A DNA stretch of 30,330 nucleotides from Phycisphaerales bacterium UBA2421 (GTDB lineage: Bacteria > Planctomycetota > Phycisphaerae > Tepidisphaerales > Tepidisphaeraceae): the NCBI GenBank assembly GCA_002343075.1, contig DDRH01000036.1, positions 154,190 to 184,519 of the forward strand, in the 5' to 3' direction. How positions within the stretch are numbered: position 1 is the stretch's first letter; each line of letters starts with the position of its first letter. Below are positions 23,775 to 30,330 of this stretch, piece by piece. The position numbers and the translations under genes are program-made. Under the pieces are notes generated by a model that made no database searches, was not told the DNA's origin, and worked only from the letters and a program-made list of their open reading frames with translations.

Positions 23775-25271
23775 ATGTCGAGAAAATCATCAAAAAAGAT
23801 CGAGAGCGTCGCATTTGTCTCACTTGGCTGTCCAAAGAATCTGGTCGACAGCGAGCGAATGCTTGGGCTTTTGGCGCAAGACGGGCTAAGCATCACGCCC
23901 GACGCCGCAGATGCCGATGCAGTTGTGATAAACACCTGCGGTTTTCTTGAGGCAAGCAAGGAAGAAAGCTTGCGCGAGATTCGTCAAGCGGTCGACCTGA
24001 AGCGTGAGGGGAAGGTTAAACGCGTTGTGGTCGCGGGCTGCCTTGTGCAGCGGCATAAAACCAAGCTCCTGAACGATGTGCCTGAGATCGATCGTCTGGT
24101 CGGCGTGTTTGATCGCGAACACATCGTTGAGGCTGTCCGGGGCCAAGAAAACCCTCGACAGGCGCACGGGCATTTCCTAGGCAAGTACCACGACTTAAGC
24201 CGGCAATCGCAGCAGGATGGCGGGCTAAGAGCGATACCCGCCGCGGAACGTCGCGCAGCGACTGGCCGGCGCCTACCTACGTTTCCTTTTGAAGATGACC
24301 GCGCGCGGCTGCGCCTCACCCCAAGGCATTATGCGTATCTGCGGATGAGTGAAGGATGCAACCAAGGCTGCGCGTTCTGCACCATCCCGGGCATTCGGGG
24401 ACCGATGCGCAGCAAGCCGATTGAGCAGATTCTCACCGAAGCCAGAGAGCTGGCCGCCGACGGCGCGGTCGAGTTGAATCTCATCGGGCAGGACACGACC
24501 AGCTACGGCACCGACATCGGCTACGAGCCGGGGCTCTCGGGCTTGCTTCGAAACCTAGACCAGCAGTTACCTCGGGACGTGCAGTGGGTCCGGCTGATGT
24601 ACGCATACCCATCATGTTTTACCGACGCAATGATCGACACCCTCGCCGCGAGCGATCGCGTGGTGAAATACATCGATATGCCGCTGCAGCACATTAATGA
24701 CCGGTTGCTGACTCTGATGAAGCGCCGCGTGACGGGTGAAGAGATCCGCACGCTGCTAGGAAAGCTGCGCGATAGGGTTCCTGGAATCAGCATTCGCACG
24801 ACCTTCATCGCGGGCAGCCCGACGGAAACCGATGCCGAGCACGCAGAGTTGCTCGAATTCGTTCGTAACTTCGGCTTCGACATGATGGGTGTCTTCCCAT
24901 ACAGCCCAGAGCCGGGTACGCCGATGGGTCGCATGGCGGGGCAGGTCGCAGAAGATGTGAAGCAGCACCGTCTCGAAGAGTTGATGCTGGCACAGCAGGA
25001 GGTGGCGTTTGCCAGAAATTCAAATCTCGTGGGTACACAGATGAAGGCGCTGATTGACAAGCGTCAACCCACTCCTGCGGGTGCCCCCGCCGTCTTCACA
25101 GCGCGCCATGCTGGCCAGGCACCCGAGATTGACAGCGTCGTCTTTGTTCAGGGAAGAGAGCTTCACCCGGGCGAGTTTGTTGATGTAACCATCACCGATT
25201 ATCAGGCCTACGACCTCGTCGCCGAGATGGCCAAATCGAAATCTCGAAAGCTTGCTGTTCTGGCGAAGTAG
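23775..25271 (+). CDS. rimO: ribosomal protein S12 methylthiotransferase
   Basis: Radical SAM enzyme that adds a methylthio group to an aspartate of ribosomal protein S12. The N-terminal UPF0004 domain has SLGCPKNLVDSE and cluster ligands Cys19, Cys55 and Cys89; the radical SAM motif CNQGCAFC gives Cys195, Cys199 and Cys202; a TRAM domain follows (~425-490). LGCPKNLVDSE marks RimO over MiaB. At 498 residues it is longer than usual (~440), because ~45 extra Gln/Arg/Ala-rich residues lie between the two catalytic domains (about 125-180). The start ATG has no Shine-Dalgarno; the 110-base gap after the pseudoprotease suggests separate transcription, but I could not support a promoter. Confidence 0.95.
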   Translation: MSRKSSKKIESVAFVSLGCPKNLVDSERMLGLLAQDGLSITPDAADADAVVINTCGFLEASKEESLREIRQAVDLKREGKVKRVVVAGCLVQRHKTKLLNDVPEIDRLVGVFDREHIVEAVRGQENPRQAHGHFLGKYHDLSRQSQQDGGLRAIPAAERRAATGRRLPTFPFEDDRARLRLTPRHYAYLRMSEGCNQGCAFCTIPGIRGPMRSKPIEQILTEARELAADGAVELNLIGQDTTSYGTDIGYEPGLSGLLRNLDQQLPRDVQWVRLMYAYPSCFTDAMIDTLAASDRVVKYIDMPLQHINDRLLTLMKRRVTGEEIRTLLGKLRDRVPGISIRTTFIAGSPTETDAEHAELLEFVRNFGFDMMGVFPYSPEPGTPMGRMAGQVAEDVKQHRLEELMLAQQEVAFARNSNLVGTQMKALIDKRQPTPAGAPAVFTARHAGQAPEIDSVVFVQGRELHPGEFVDVTITDYQAYDLVAEMAKSKSRKLAVLAK

Positions 25272-25328
25272 GTGCATGACGCGCCTCGGCTCGGCGGATC
25301 AATACTTCTGAGTTCGGCGTACAGTGGC

Positions 25329-25922
25329 TTAGCCTCGCAGCTGTTCTCTTGCCACCGTGGTGTGCATTGCCCTCCGTGCGGCGAAGGCATATCCGAAGAA
25401 AATCAGCCAGGTGACAACAGCCATGATGTAAATCCCGTAGCTCGTAAATGAATCAAACGCCGCCGGACGCGTCGCCGGCTGTGTGCTTGCTGCGGCTGAG
25501 AATTGTTTCGCGAGTTCGTCGGTCATCAGGCGTTTGTAAACCGGCACATAGAAGAAGAGTGTCAAGACGAGCTTGATCGACTCCCAAACCATTTCAAACC
25601 ATGCAAAGCCAAGCATGGCGCTTCGCGACCACTGCTTACGCCGGATCAACCCGATGCAGATGACAGGGAGGGTCGCCATCGCAGCCACCCCGATGTAAGC
25701 GCCCGTCTTCTGGAACAAAGCCACTGATGAGGGCACCGGCATTTGAGCCAGAGCCACGAATATTGGAAGCGCTAGCGCAACTATGCACAGTCCGATGTGC
25801 GACACCAGGGCGACAGGTGTCATCTTCAGCCGGACTCTTGGTACGGCGGAGTCGGTCTCGGTAAACCGTCGGTTTTCCAGCGGCAGTGGGTCGAGTCGTT
25901 TACTCATCTTGGAATCGCGCAT
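25329..25922 (-). CDS. small integral membrane protein of unknown function
   Basis: No recognised family. About 197 residues with a charged N-terminus and four hydrophobic segments, roughly at 38-58, 75-92, 105-125 and 160-180 (for example SHIGLCIVALALPIFVAL and GIYIMAVVTWLIFFGYAFAA). A soluble loop before the last helix contains STQPATRPAAFD, a Thr/Pro/Ala-rich linker like those at the ends of other exported proteins here. The start is unsure: ATG at 25922 or 25907 are both possible and neither has a well-spaced Shine-Dalgarno. It is divergent from pgsA and convergent with rimO, so it stands alone. Function unknown. Confidence 0.7.
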   Translation of the reverse strand: MRDSKMSKRLDPLPLENRRFTETDSAVPRVRLKMTPVALVSHIGLCIVALALPIFVALAQMPVPSSVALFQKTGAYIGVAAMATLPVICIGLIRRKQWSRSAMLGFAWFEMVWESIKLVLTLFFYVPVYKRLMTDELAKQFSAAASTQPATRPAAFDSFTSYGIYIMAVVTWLIFFGYAFAARRAMHTTVAREQLRG

Positions 25923-25999
25923 CCTCAAAGCATTGCAGCGTCATTGAAACGCAGCGAATTGGAACCGATCGCTCGCATTCGTACAATCACAAAGGCAGC

Positions 26000-26653
26000 T
26001 TGATTCGGCACATTCCCAATCTCATCACCGCCGGCCGGTTGATTCTGGCCATTTTCTTTTTCGCGCTGCTCTCGGCCTATCAATACAAGGGTCGGGGCGA
26101 CCCGACGCTTCTCAACGTAGCCCTAGTGACATACGCGGTTGCGCTCTTCAGCGACTTCCTAGACGGTTACCTCGCTCGCAAGTGGCAGGTGCAGAGCGTA
26201 TTCGGCAGGATTGTCGATCCGTTTGTCGATAAGGTGTTAGTGCTGGGCAGTTTTACATTCTTCGCGGGGAAGAATTTTATTATTCCCGATCCGGCGTTCG
26301 ATGATCAGCATGTTGTCAAGACGATTACCGGAGTCGCGCCCGGGATTGTTGTGATCCTGCTCGCCCGTGAGTTGCTCGTCACCAGCCTTCGCGCGGTGAC
26401 AGAATCGAGCGGTACCGACTTTGGGGCAGCTTTCAGCGGCAAATTGAAGATGGTTTGCCAGTCGGTCACAATCCTGGTGATTCTCTTATACGTTAACTCG
26501 CTGCATGATCTGGAAGTCAGTGGGTATGAACCAGAAGCGCGCCATTTTCGGAACTTTTGCATCTGGGTGACCGTCGTCGTGACTGTTGCGAGTGGCGCGC
26601 TCTACCTCCGTCGGGGACGAGATATCTATCAGAAGGGAACTACGAATGCGTAA
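26000..26653 (+). CDS. pgsA: CDP-diacylglycerol-glycerol-3-phosphate 3-phosphatidyltransferase
   Basis: Makes phosphatidylglycerol-phosphate, the committed step to phosphatidylglycerol, in the inner membrane. The 217 residues carry an exact CDP-alcohol phosphotransferase motif, DGYLARK...G...D...D, within DFLDGYLARKW and FGRIVDPFVDK. Several hydrophobic helices surround it. The best start is TTG at 26000, which gives MIRHIPNLITAGRLIL, the normal PgsA beginning, with AAAGG just upstream; an ATG at 25886 would add 38 residues unlike the family. It is followed after 18 bases by uppP. Its product is the probable substrate of the ClsB-like enzyme at 14334. Confidence 0.92.
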   Translation: MIRHIPNLITAGRLILAIFFFALLSAYQYKGRGDPTLLNVALVTYAVALFSDFLDGYLARKWQVQSVFGRIVDPFVDKVLVLGSFTFFAGKNFIIPDPAFDDQHVVKTITGVAPGIVVILLARELLVTSLRAVTESSGTDFGAAFSGKLKMVCQSVTILVILLYVNSLHDLEVSGYEPEARHFRNFCIWVTVVVTVASGALYLRRGRDIYQKGTTNA

Positions 26654-26671
26654 CAGCGAGAGGGAATCGGC

Positions 26672-27550
26672 GTGACAGAACTCTGGATCGCGATCATCTT
26701 GGGGGTTATCGAAGGCGTCACCGAGTTCCTGCCGATCAGTTCGACCGGCCATCTGCTGCTGGCGGCGCGCTGGATGGACGGTTGGGCCGACCTTACCAGC
26801 ACCTTCTGGGTGCGCTTCGTGGTCTTTATTCAAATCGGTGCGATCGCTGCAGTTGTGGTGTACTTCCGAGACCGGCTGCGCAACCTGCTGGCCGGCCGTC
26901 GAATCGCGGAAACGGGCGACTCCCCGATGTTCGCTCCCGACGCTGGCGTGCAACTCCCCGACCCAATCCGCTGGCACCCGATCTTGCTGATTCTGATCGC
27001 AACTGTACCGGTCTTGATCGCCGGCTTTCTGCTGCACAACGTCGTCGAGCAGTATCTGGAGACGCCAAAGGTCATCGCCACCGCACTGATCATTGGCGGG
27101 GTATTGATGATCGCGATTGAACTGCTTCGCCCGAAGCCGCGTACTCAGACGGTGGAAGACATAACGCTCGGACAGGCAATCTTTGTAGGCTGCGTGCAGA
27201 TTCTCGCAGCGGTGTTCCCTGGGACAAGCCGCTCGGCAGCGACGATCATGGGCGGATTGGTCGCGGGGCTAAGCCGCCCCGCCGCCGCCGAGTTTAGCTT
27301 TTTCCTGGCAATTCCGGCAATGTGCGCGGCCTGCGGCTACGCCTTACTGAAGATGCTCCGTTCCGGTGGGGGACTTACGATGCAGCAGGTCCTACTTCTT
27401 GTGGTAGGTACGCTGGTGTCTTTTCTCGTCGCATTTGTGGTGATTGCAGTGTTTATGCGTCTGATTCGCAAGTACAGCTTCATCCCATTCGCAATCTATC
27501 GGATTATTCTCGGCTGCGTTGTCTTGTGGCTACTCAGAAATGTTTCGTAG
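26672..27550 (+). CDS. uppP: undecaprenyl-diphosphate phosphatase
   Basis: BacA/UppP integral membrane phosphatase that recycles the undecaprenyl lipid carrier for peptidoglycan and other envelope polymers. The two family signatures are intact in 292 residues: EGVTEFLPISSTGHL (14-28) with the catalytic glutamates, and FPGTSRSAATIMGG (182-195) with Arg187. About eight hydrophobic helices are visible. The start is GTG at 26672, fixed by GAGAGGG eight bases upstream. It probably shares a transcript with pgsA. Together with dapF and the amidase it argues that this organism makes peptidoglycan. Confidence 0.96.
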   Translation: MTELWIAIILGVIEGVTEFLPISSTGHLLLAARWMDGWADLTSTFWVRFVVFIQIGAIAAVVVYFRDRLRNLLAGRRIAETGDSPMFAPDAGVQLPDPIRWHPILLILIATVPVLIAGFLLHNVVEQYLETPKVIATALIIGGVLMIAIELLRPKPRTQTVEDITLGQAIFVGCVQILAAVFPGTSRSAATIMGGLVAGLSRPAAAEFSFFLAIPAMCAACGYALLKMLRSGGGLTMQQVLLLVVGTLVSFLVAFVVIAVFMRLIRKYSFIPFAIYRIILGCVVLWLLRNVS

Positions 27551-27576
27551 CGAACCGAGCAGCACGTTGGTATGAT
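27548..27576 (+). promoter_or_regulatory. candidate promoter before the PIN-TRAM gene
   Basis: TATGAT (27571-27576, five of six matches) is preceded at 17 bases by a poor -35, TAGCGA (27548-27553). It lies at the end of uppP and would give a leader of about 50 bases for the gene at 27636. Because the -35 is weak this is only a possibility. Confidence 0.3.
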
Positions 27577-27635
27577 AGTTCTCGTCACTTCATCATTCAG
27601 ACCCAGATAGTTTGGCTGAGAACGGGTTGCCACAA

Positions 27636-28754
27636 ATGATTTTAACGGTACTTCGAGCACTGTTCGTCTTACTGATGGCTGCCGTCGGGTGGACGTTCGT
27701 GCTTGATCCTGGGCAGGCGCTCGGACAATTCACATGGCTCTCGATCGGCATCGCCATGACGCTCGCGGTGCTGATCATCTGTACTGACATTCTGGCGCCT
27801 CGTAAGAAACTGGTGGTCTTCTCATGTATTTTTACGGGCTTGGTGGTTGGAGTGCTCGTATCGTATGCATTGAGTTTTGTTGTGACACTATTGGTGGACT
27901 ACGCAGTCTCCTACATCAACTCAGTTTCTTCACCAGGTATCGCGCCCACACAACGCAACGCGATTGTTCAGTTAATCAACCTCTTGGTGGGTGTGGCGAG
28001 CTGCTACATCACGACAAGCTTTGTCTTGCAAACCGGTGATGATTTTCGATTCATTATCCCATATGTCGAGTTCCGCAAACAGACGCGCGGATCGCGACCG
28101 GTACTTCTCGACACAAATGTGCTGATCGACGGCCGACTTGCTGAAGTGGTTGAGACCGGAATCATCGAGAGCGAGCTGTTGATTCCGCAATTCGTGGTAC
28201 GCGAGCTTCGAACGCTGGCAGATAGCGGCGATCGGTTGAAGCGGAACCGAGGAAAGCGAGGTCAGGATGTCATGCAGTCGCTGACCGCAAATCAATCGGT
28301 CAATTGCCGTATCTACGATTCACAGGCGCGCGACGAGCGTGGCGCGACCGATGTGGACGATCGACTGCTGCTTCTCGCGCTGGAATTGAATGCCAAGATC
28401 ATGACAACTGATTCACCTCTGGCTCAAGAGGGAAAAGTGAAGGGCGTGGAGATTATCAACCTGAATGAGCTTGCGACGCGGCTCAAGCCGCGGGTCATGC
28501 CGGGTGAGCAGATTCAGGTGACCGTCACCAAGCCCGGTGAGGCACCCAGCCAGGGTGTGGGCCATCTACCCGACGGTACGATGGTGGTTGTAGAGGAGGG
28601 CCGGGGGTACTTAGGTGCTGAAATAGAAGTAACTGTAACCAATGCGATACAGACCTCGGCGGGTAAGATGATCTTCGCGCGGGTGAAGGAGGGCTATCGG
28701 CCCGCAGGTGAAACGAATAGCGCTTCGATTGGCAAGCAAGCTCGCTCGGGCTAA
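27636..28754 (+). CDS. YacL-like membrane protein with PIN and TRAM domains
   Basis: The 372 residues have four N-terminal membrane helices (about 1-22, 34-51, 59-86 and 108-131), a PIN nuclease domain (~154-285) and a TRAM RNA-binding domain (~285-348). The acidic PIN residues are present: Asp159 (LLDTNVLIDGR), Glu190 (VVREL), the cluster TDVDDRLL (Asp239, Asp241, Asp242) and Asp259 (TTDS), so the nuclease may be active. This is the layout of Bacillus YacL, which is also encoded beside ispD. I chose ATG at 27636 (MILTVLRALF) over an upstream TTG at 27612. The target RNA is not known. Confidence 0.9.
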   Translation: MILTVLRALFVLLMAAVGWTFVLDPGQALGQFTWLSIGIAMTLAVLIICTDILAPRKKLVVFSCIFTGLVVGVLVSYALSFVVTLLVDYAVSYINSVSSPGIAPTQRNAIVQLINLLVGVASCYITTSFVLQTGDDFRFIIPYVEFRKQTRGSRPVLLDTNVLIDGRLAEVVETGIIESELLIPQFVVRELRTLADSGDRLKRNRGKRGQDVMQSLTANQSVNCRIYDSQARDERGATDVDDRLLLLALELNAKIMTTDSPLAQEGKVKGVEIINLNELATRLKPRVMPGEQIQVTVTKPGEAPSQGVGHLPDGTMVVVEEGRGYLGAEIEVTVTNAIQTSAGKMIFARVKEGYRPAGETNSASIGKQARSG

Positions 28755-28808
28755 ATCCGGTGCCGCGGCACTACGTCGCGTACGCTCGCTCTCCGTATCA
28801 TTCAACTC

Positions 28809-29477
28809 ATGGATTCCTTAGCCGTAATCATCCCCGCAGCCGGACGAAGTTCGCGGTTTGGGAGTAACAAGCTTGAGGCCGACCTCTGTGGCAAGAGCGT
28901 CTTCAATCGGTCGATTGAAGCGTTTGCGCGGCGCGACGACGTGAAACAGATTGTCGTCGCTGGGCGGACAGTGGACGGATCGAACAAGCTAAGAAGCGTC
29001 CCCGGCGGCGCATGCCGGGCGGAAAGCGTCCTGCTGGCCCTGCACGCGGTCGATCCTGGGATCCAATGGGTTGCTGTTCACGATGCCGCGCGGCCTCTGG
29101 TCTCACAAGAACTGATTGACCGGACTTTCGCCGAAGCCACACGCCACGGCGCGGCCGCGCCAGCGACCCCCGTTCATCTCACAATCAAGCAGGGCAATGG
29201 GCCGCTCCCGTGTTGTGTTGATCGGACGATCCCCCGCGACCACCTGTGGGCCATGCAGACACCCCAGATAGCACGAAGAAGCGACCTGCTTGCGGCGTTT
29301 GATTCTTGCCCTGTGCCGCTCGAAATGGTGACTGATGATATGCAATTGCTCGAATACGCCGGCCAGCCCGTGCGGCTCGTCGCTGGCGACGACTGGAACC
29401 TTAAGATCACCCAGCCGTGCGATCTGGTGTGCGCCGAATTTTGGCTGACTCAGCATGTGCTAGCGAATCGGCTGTAA
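28809..29477 (+). CDS. ispD: 2-C-methyl-D-erythritol 4-phosphate cytidylyltransferase
   Basis: Third step of the MEP isoprenoid pathway: CTP plus methylerythritol phosphate gives CDP-methylerythritol. The 222 residues match the family length and show the nucleotide-binding loop PAAGRSSRFGSNK (9-21), VHDAARPLV, WAMQTPQ, TDDMQLLEYAG and GDDWNLKIT. IspF, a frequent neighbour or fusion partner, is not present in the window. The gene follows the PIN-TRAM gene by 54 bases on the same strand. Its 3' end overlaps the convergent amidase gene by 18 bases. The MEP product ultimately feeds undecaprenyl phosphate, the lipid recycled by UppP. Confidence 0.95.
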   Translation: MDSLAVIIPAAGRSSRFGSNKLEADLCGKSVFNRSIEAFARRDDVKQIVVAGRTVDGSNKLRSVPGGACRAESVLLALHAVDPGIQWVAVHDAARPLVSQELIDRTFAEATRHGAAAPATPVHLTIKQGNGPLPCCVDRTIPRDHLWAMQTPQIARRSDLLAAFDSCPVPLEMVTDDMQLLEYAGQPVRLVAGDDWNLKITQPCDLVCAEFWLTQHVLANRL

Positions 29478-30197
29478 CAGTTCAACCGCGCTGGCGGTGA
29501 TATGATCGGTCGATGGTAGTTCATTCAATCCTGCCATGCGATCGGCCATTTTTCTAACGGTCGCGATGTTCATGTTTCGCCCGGGACACGCGGTCTGCTT
29601 GCCTGTGGCCGAATGTCCAAGGATGTTCCCGCCGCTGATGCCATAAGATTGTTGGAGGTAAGCTGTCAATCGAGCGAGTGAGGCGAGTTGCTTCTCTGTG
29701 GGCCGACTCTCATCAAAATTACCCACGAGGCATATGCCGATACCAAACTCGTTGTACTTGTTGTCCGCAGTCTTCGCGTGAGCGCCCCATTTCTGTTTCG
29801 GCCAGCGCGGTCCGACTTGTATCTGCCCATCGCCGGCACCGTCTCCGTTCCCGATCACAAAGTGGTAGCCACACTCATCCCATCCCTTCTGCTTATGCAT
29901 ACGATCGAACGCTGTAACTGAGCCATTTCGAGTCGCCGAGTGATGAATGACGATCCACCGCCAAGGTCGAGCCTGCGCCAGGGGAATCCACTCTCGCGCC
30001 GGCGTCGGTCGAGCCGCTCGGTCTTTCGCGGCTGGTGCCGGATCATACCTCGGCTGAGGTGTCGCGACGACCGGCATCTGCGCAGCTAGCGGCGGCGCGT
30101 TGAAGTTCGCCACAGGCACTTCTGCACCCATCGGAGCCTGGCAGCCAACGAAAACGACCACTAAGACAGTGAGGAAAGCAGGCGTGTATCTACCCAT
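29460..30197 (-). CDS. N-acetylmuramoyl-L-alanine amidase (amidase_2/PGRP type), probable lipoprotein
   Basis: Zinc amidase that cuts the bond between muramic acid and the stem peptide. The 245 residues begin with a lipoprotein-like signal (TVLVVVFVGCQAP, Cys19), then a Pro/Ala-rich linker (~24-68), then the PGRP-like domain. Likely zinc ligands are His85 (WIVIHHSA), His195 and Cys204 (GHSATGKQTACPG); WGAHA and NEFGIGICLVGNF are further family features. The start ATG at 30197 is preferred over the longer open frame (to 30302) because it begins the signal peptide and GAGG lies six bases upstream. It converges with ispD. The role would be cell wall turnover or recycling at the cell surface. Confidence 0.9.
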   Translation of the reverse strand: MGRYTPAFLTVLVVVFVGCQAPMGAEVPVANFNAPPLAAQMPVVATPQPRYDPAPAAKDRAARPTPAREWIPLAQARPWRWIVIHHSATRNGSVTAFDRMHKQKGWDECGYHFVIGNGDGAGDGQIQVGPRWPKQKWGAHAKTADNKYNEFGIGICLVGNFDESRPTEKQLASLARLTAYLQQSYGISGGNILGHSATGKQTACPGRNMNIATVRKMADRMAGLNELPSTDHITASAVELLQPIR

Positions 30198-30330
30198 CCG
30201 TGGCCTCGCAGCTGAAGAAGTTTGATAAAAACCGCAATTTGCTCCAACCGGCATCCATGCCGAGACGCCAGAAGAGTATCGGCAATGTTTGCCGATTTCC
30301 ACCCATCAATCCTTCGGCTGCGAGGCGAGC

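Noticed and set aside
25886..25999. Longer N-terminus for PgsA from an upstream ATG
   Set aside because: The extra 38 residues are polar and unlike the family, while the TTG at 26000 has AAAGG upstream and gives a normal PgsA start.
1..30330. CRISPR array, insertion sequences, tRNA or rRNA genes
   Set aside because: No regularly spaced direct repeats, transposase-like frames, terminal inverted repeats or structural RNA signatures were noticed in either strand; this was a reading by eye, not a search.

Overview
The window reads as a chromosomal segment of a planctomycete. I infer a member of the Phycisphaerae side from protein style alone: a secreted protein ending in a planctomycete-type HEAT-like repeat, a long RdgC-like protein, FabD with a GLSLG nucleophile elbow, and threonine/glutamine/proline-rich tails on several exported proteins. 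There is no rRNA, tRNA, CRISPR array, transposase or phage gene. Gene density is high, no stretch over 300 bases lacks a gene, and most genes are housekeeping.

Positions 1-8612 are all on the minus strand. In transcription order they hold a BtuF-like lipoprotein and a FecCD/BtuC-type permease (an importer with no local ATPase), a TIR-domain membrane protein, and then the classical lipid block rpmF-plsX-fabH-fabD-fabG-acpP-fabF, with fabF running off the left edge. Candidate promoters precede the lipoprotein gene, rpmF and acpP. A short plus-strand gene (8714-9445) encodes a coiled-coil protein with a C-terminal membrane anchor.

Positions 9479-14233 hold a minus-strand operon mrp-rtcB-yyaL: a P-loop Fe-S carrier, an RNA ligase, and a DUF255 thioredoxin-fold protein carrying an extra DsbD-N-like domain at its C-terminus. 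It is followed by a divergent ClsB-like cardiolipin synthase, dapF, and two plus-strand genes of uncertain role (a glycosyltransferase-like protein and a secreted HEAT-like protein).

Positions 19435-23664 hold an RdgC-like gene divergent from a tandem HtrA pair. The first HtrA is a complete lipoprotein protease with two PDZ domains. The second, coupled to it by an ATGA overlap, keeps the same architecture but has lost all three catalytic residues. This pseudoprotease pair is the most unusual system in the window. The right end carries rimO, a small membrane protein, pgsA-uppP, a membrane PIN-TRAM protein next to ispD (an arrangement also known from Bacillus), and a lipoprotein N-acetylmuramoyl-L-alanine amidase convergent with ispD.

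The common theme is the cell envelope: fatty acid supply (fab genes), phospholipid synthesis (plsX, pgsA, clsB-like), peptidoglycan precursors and lipid carrier (dapF, ispD, uppP), cell wall turnover (amidase) and envelope protein quality control (HtrA pair). Translation is often coupled through 4-base overlaps (TTGA at 7716, ATGA at 13145 and 22237). Starts with a good Shine-Dalgarno sequence and starts without one are mixed.
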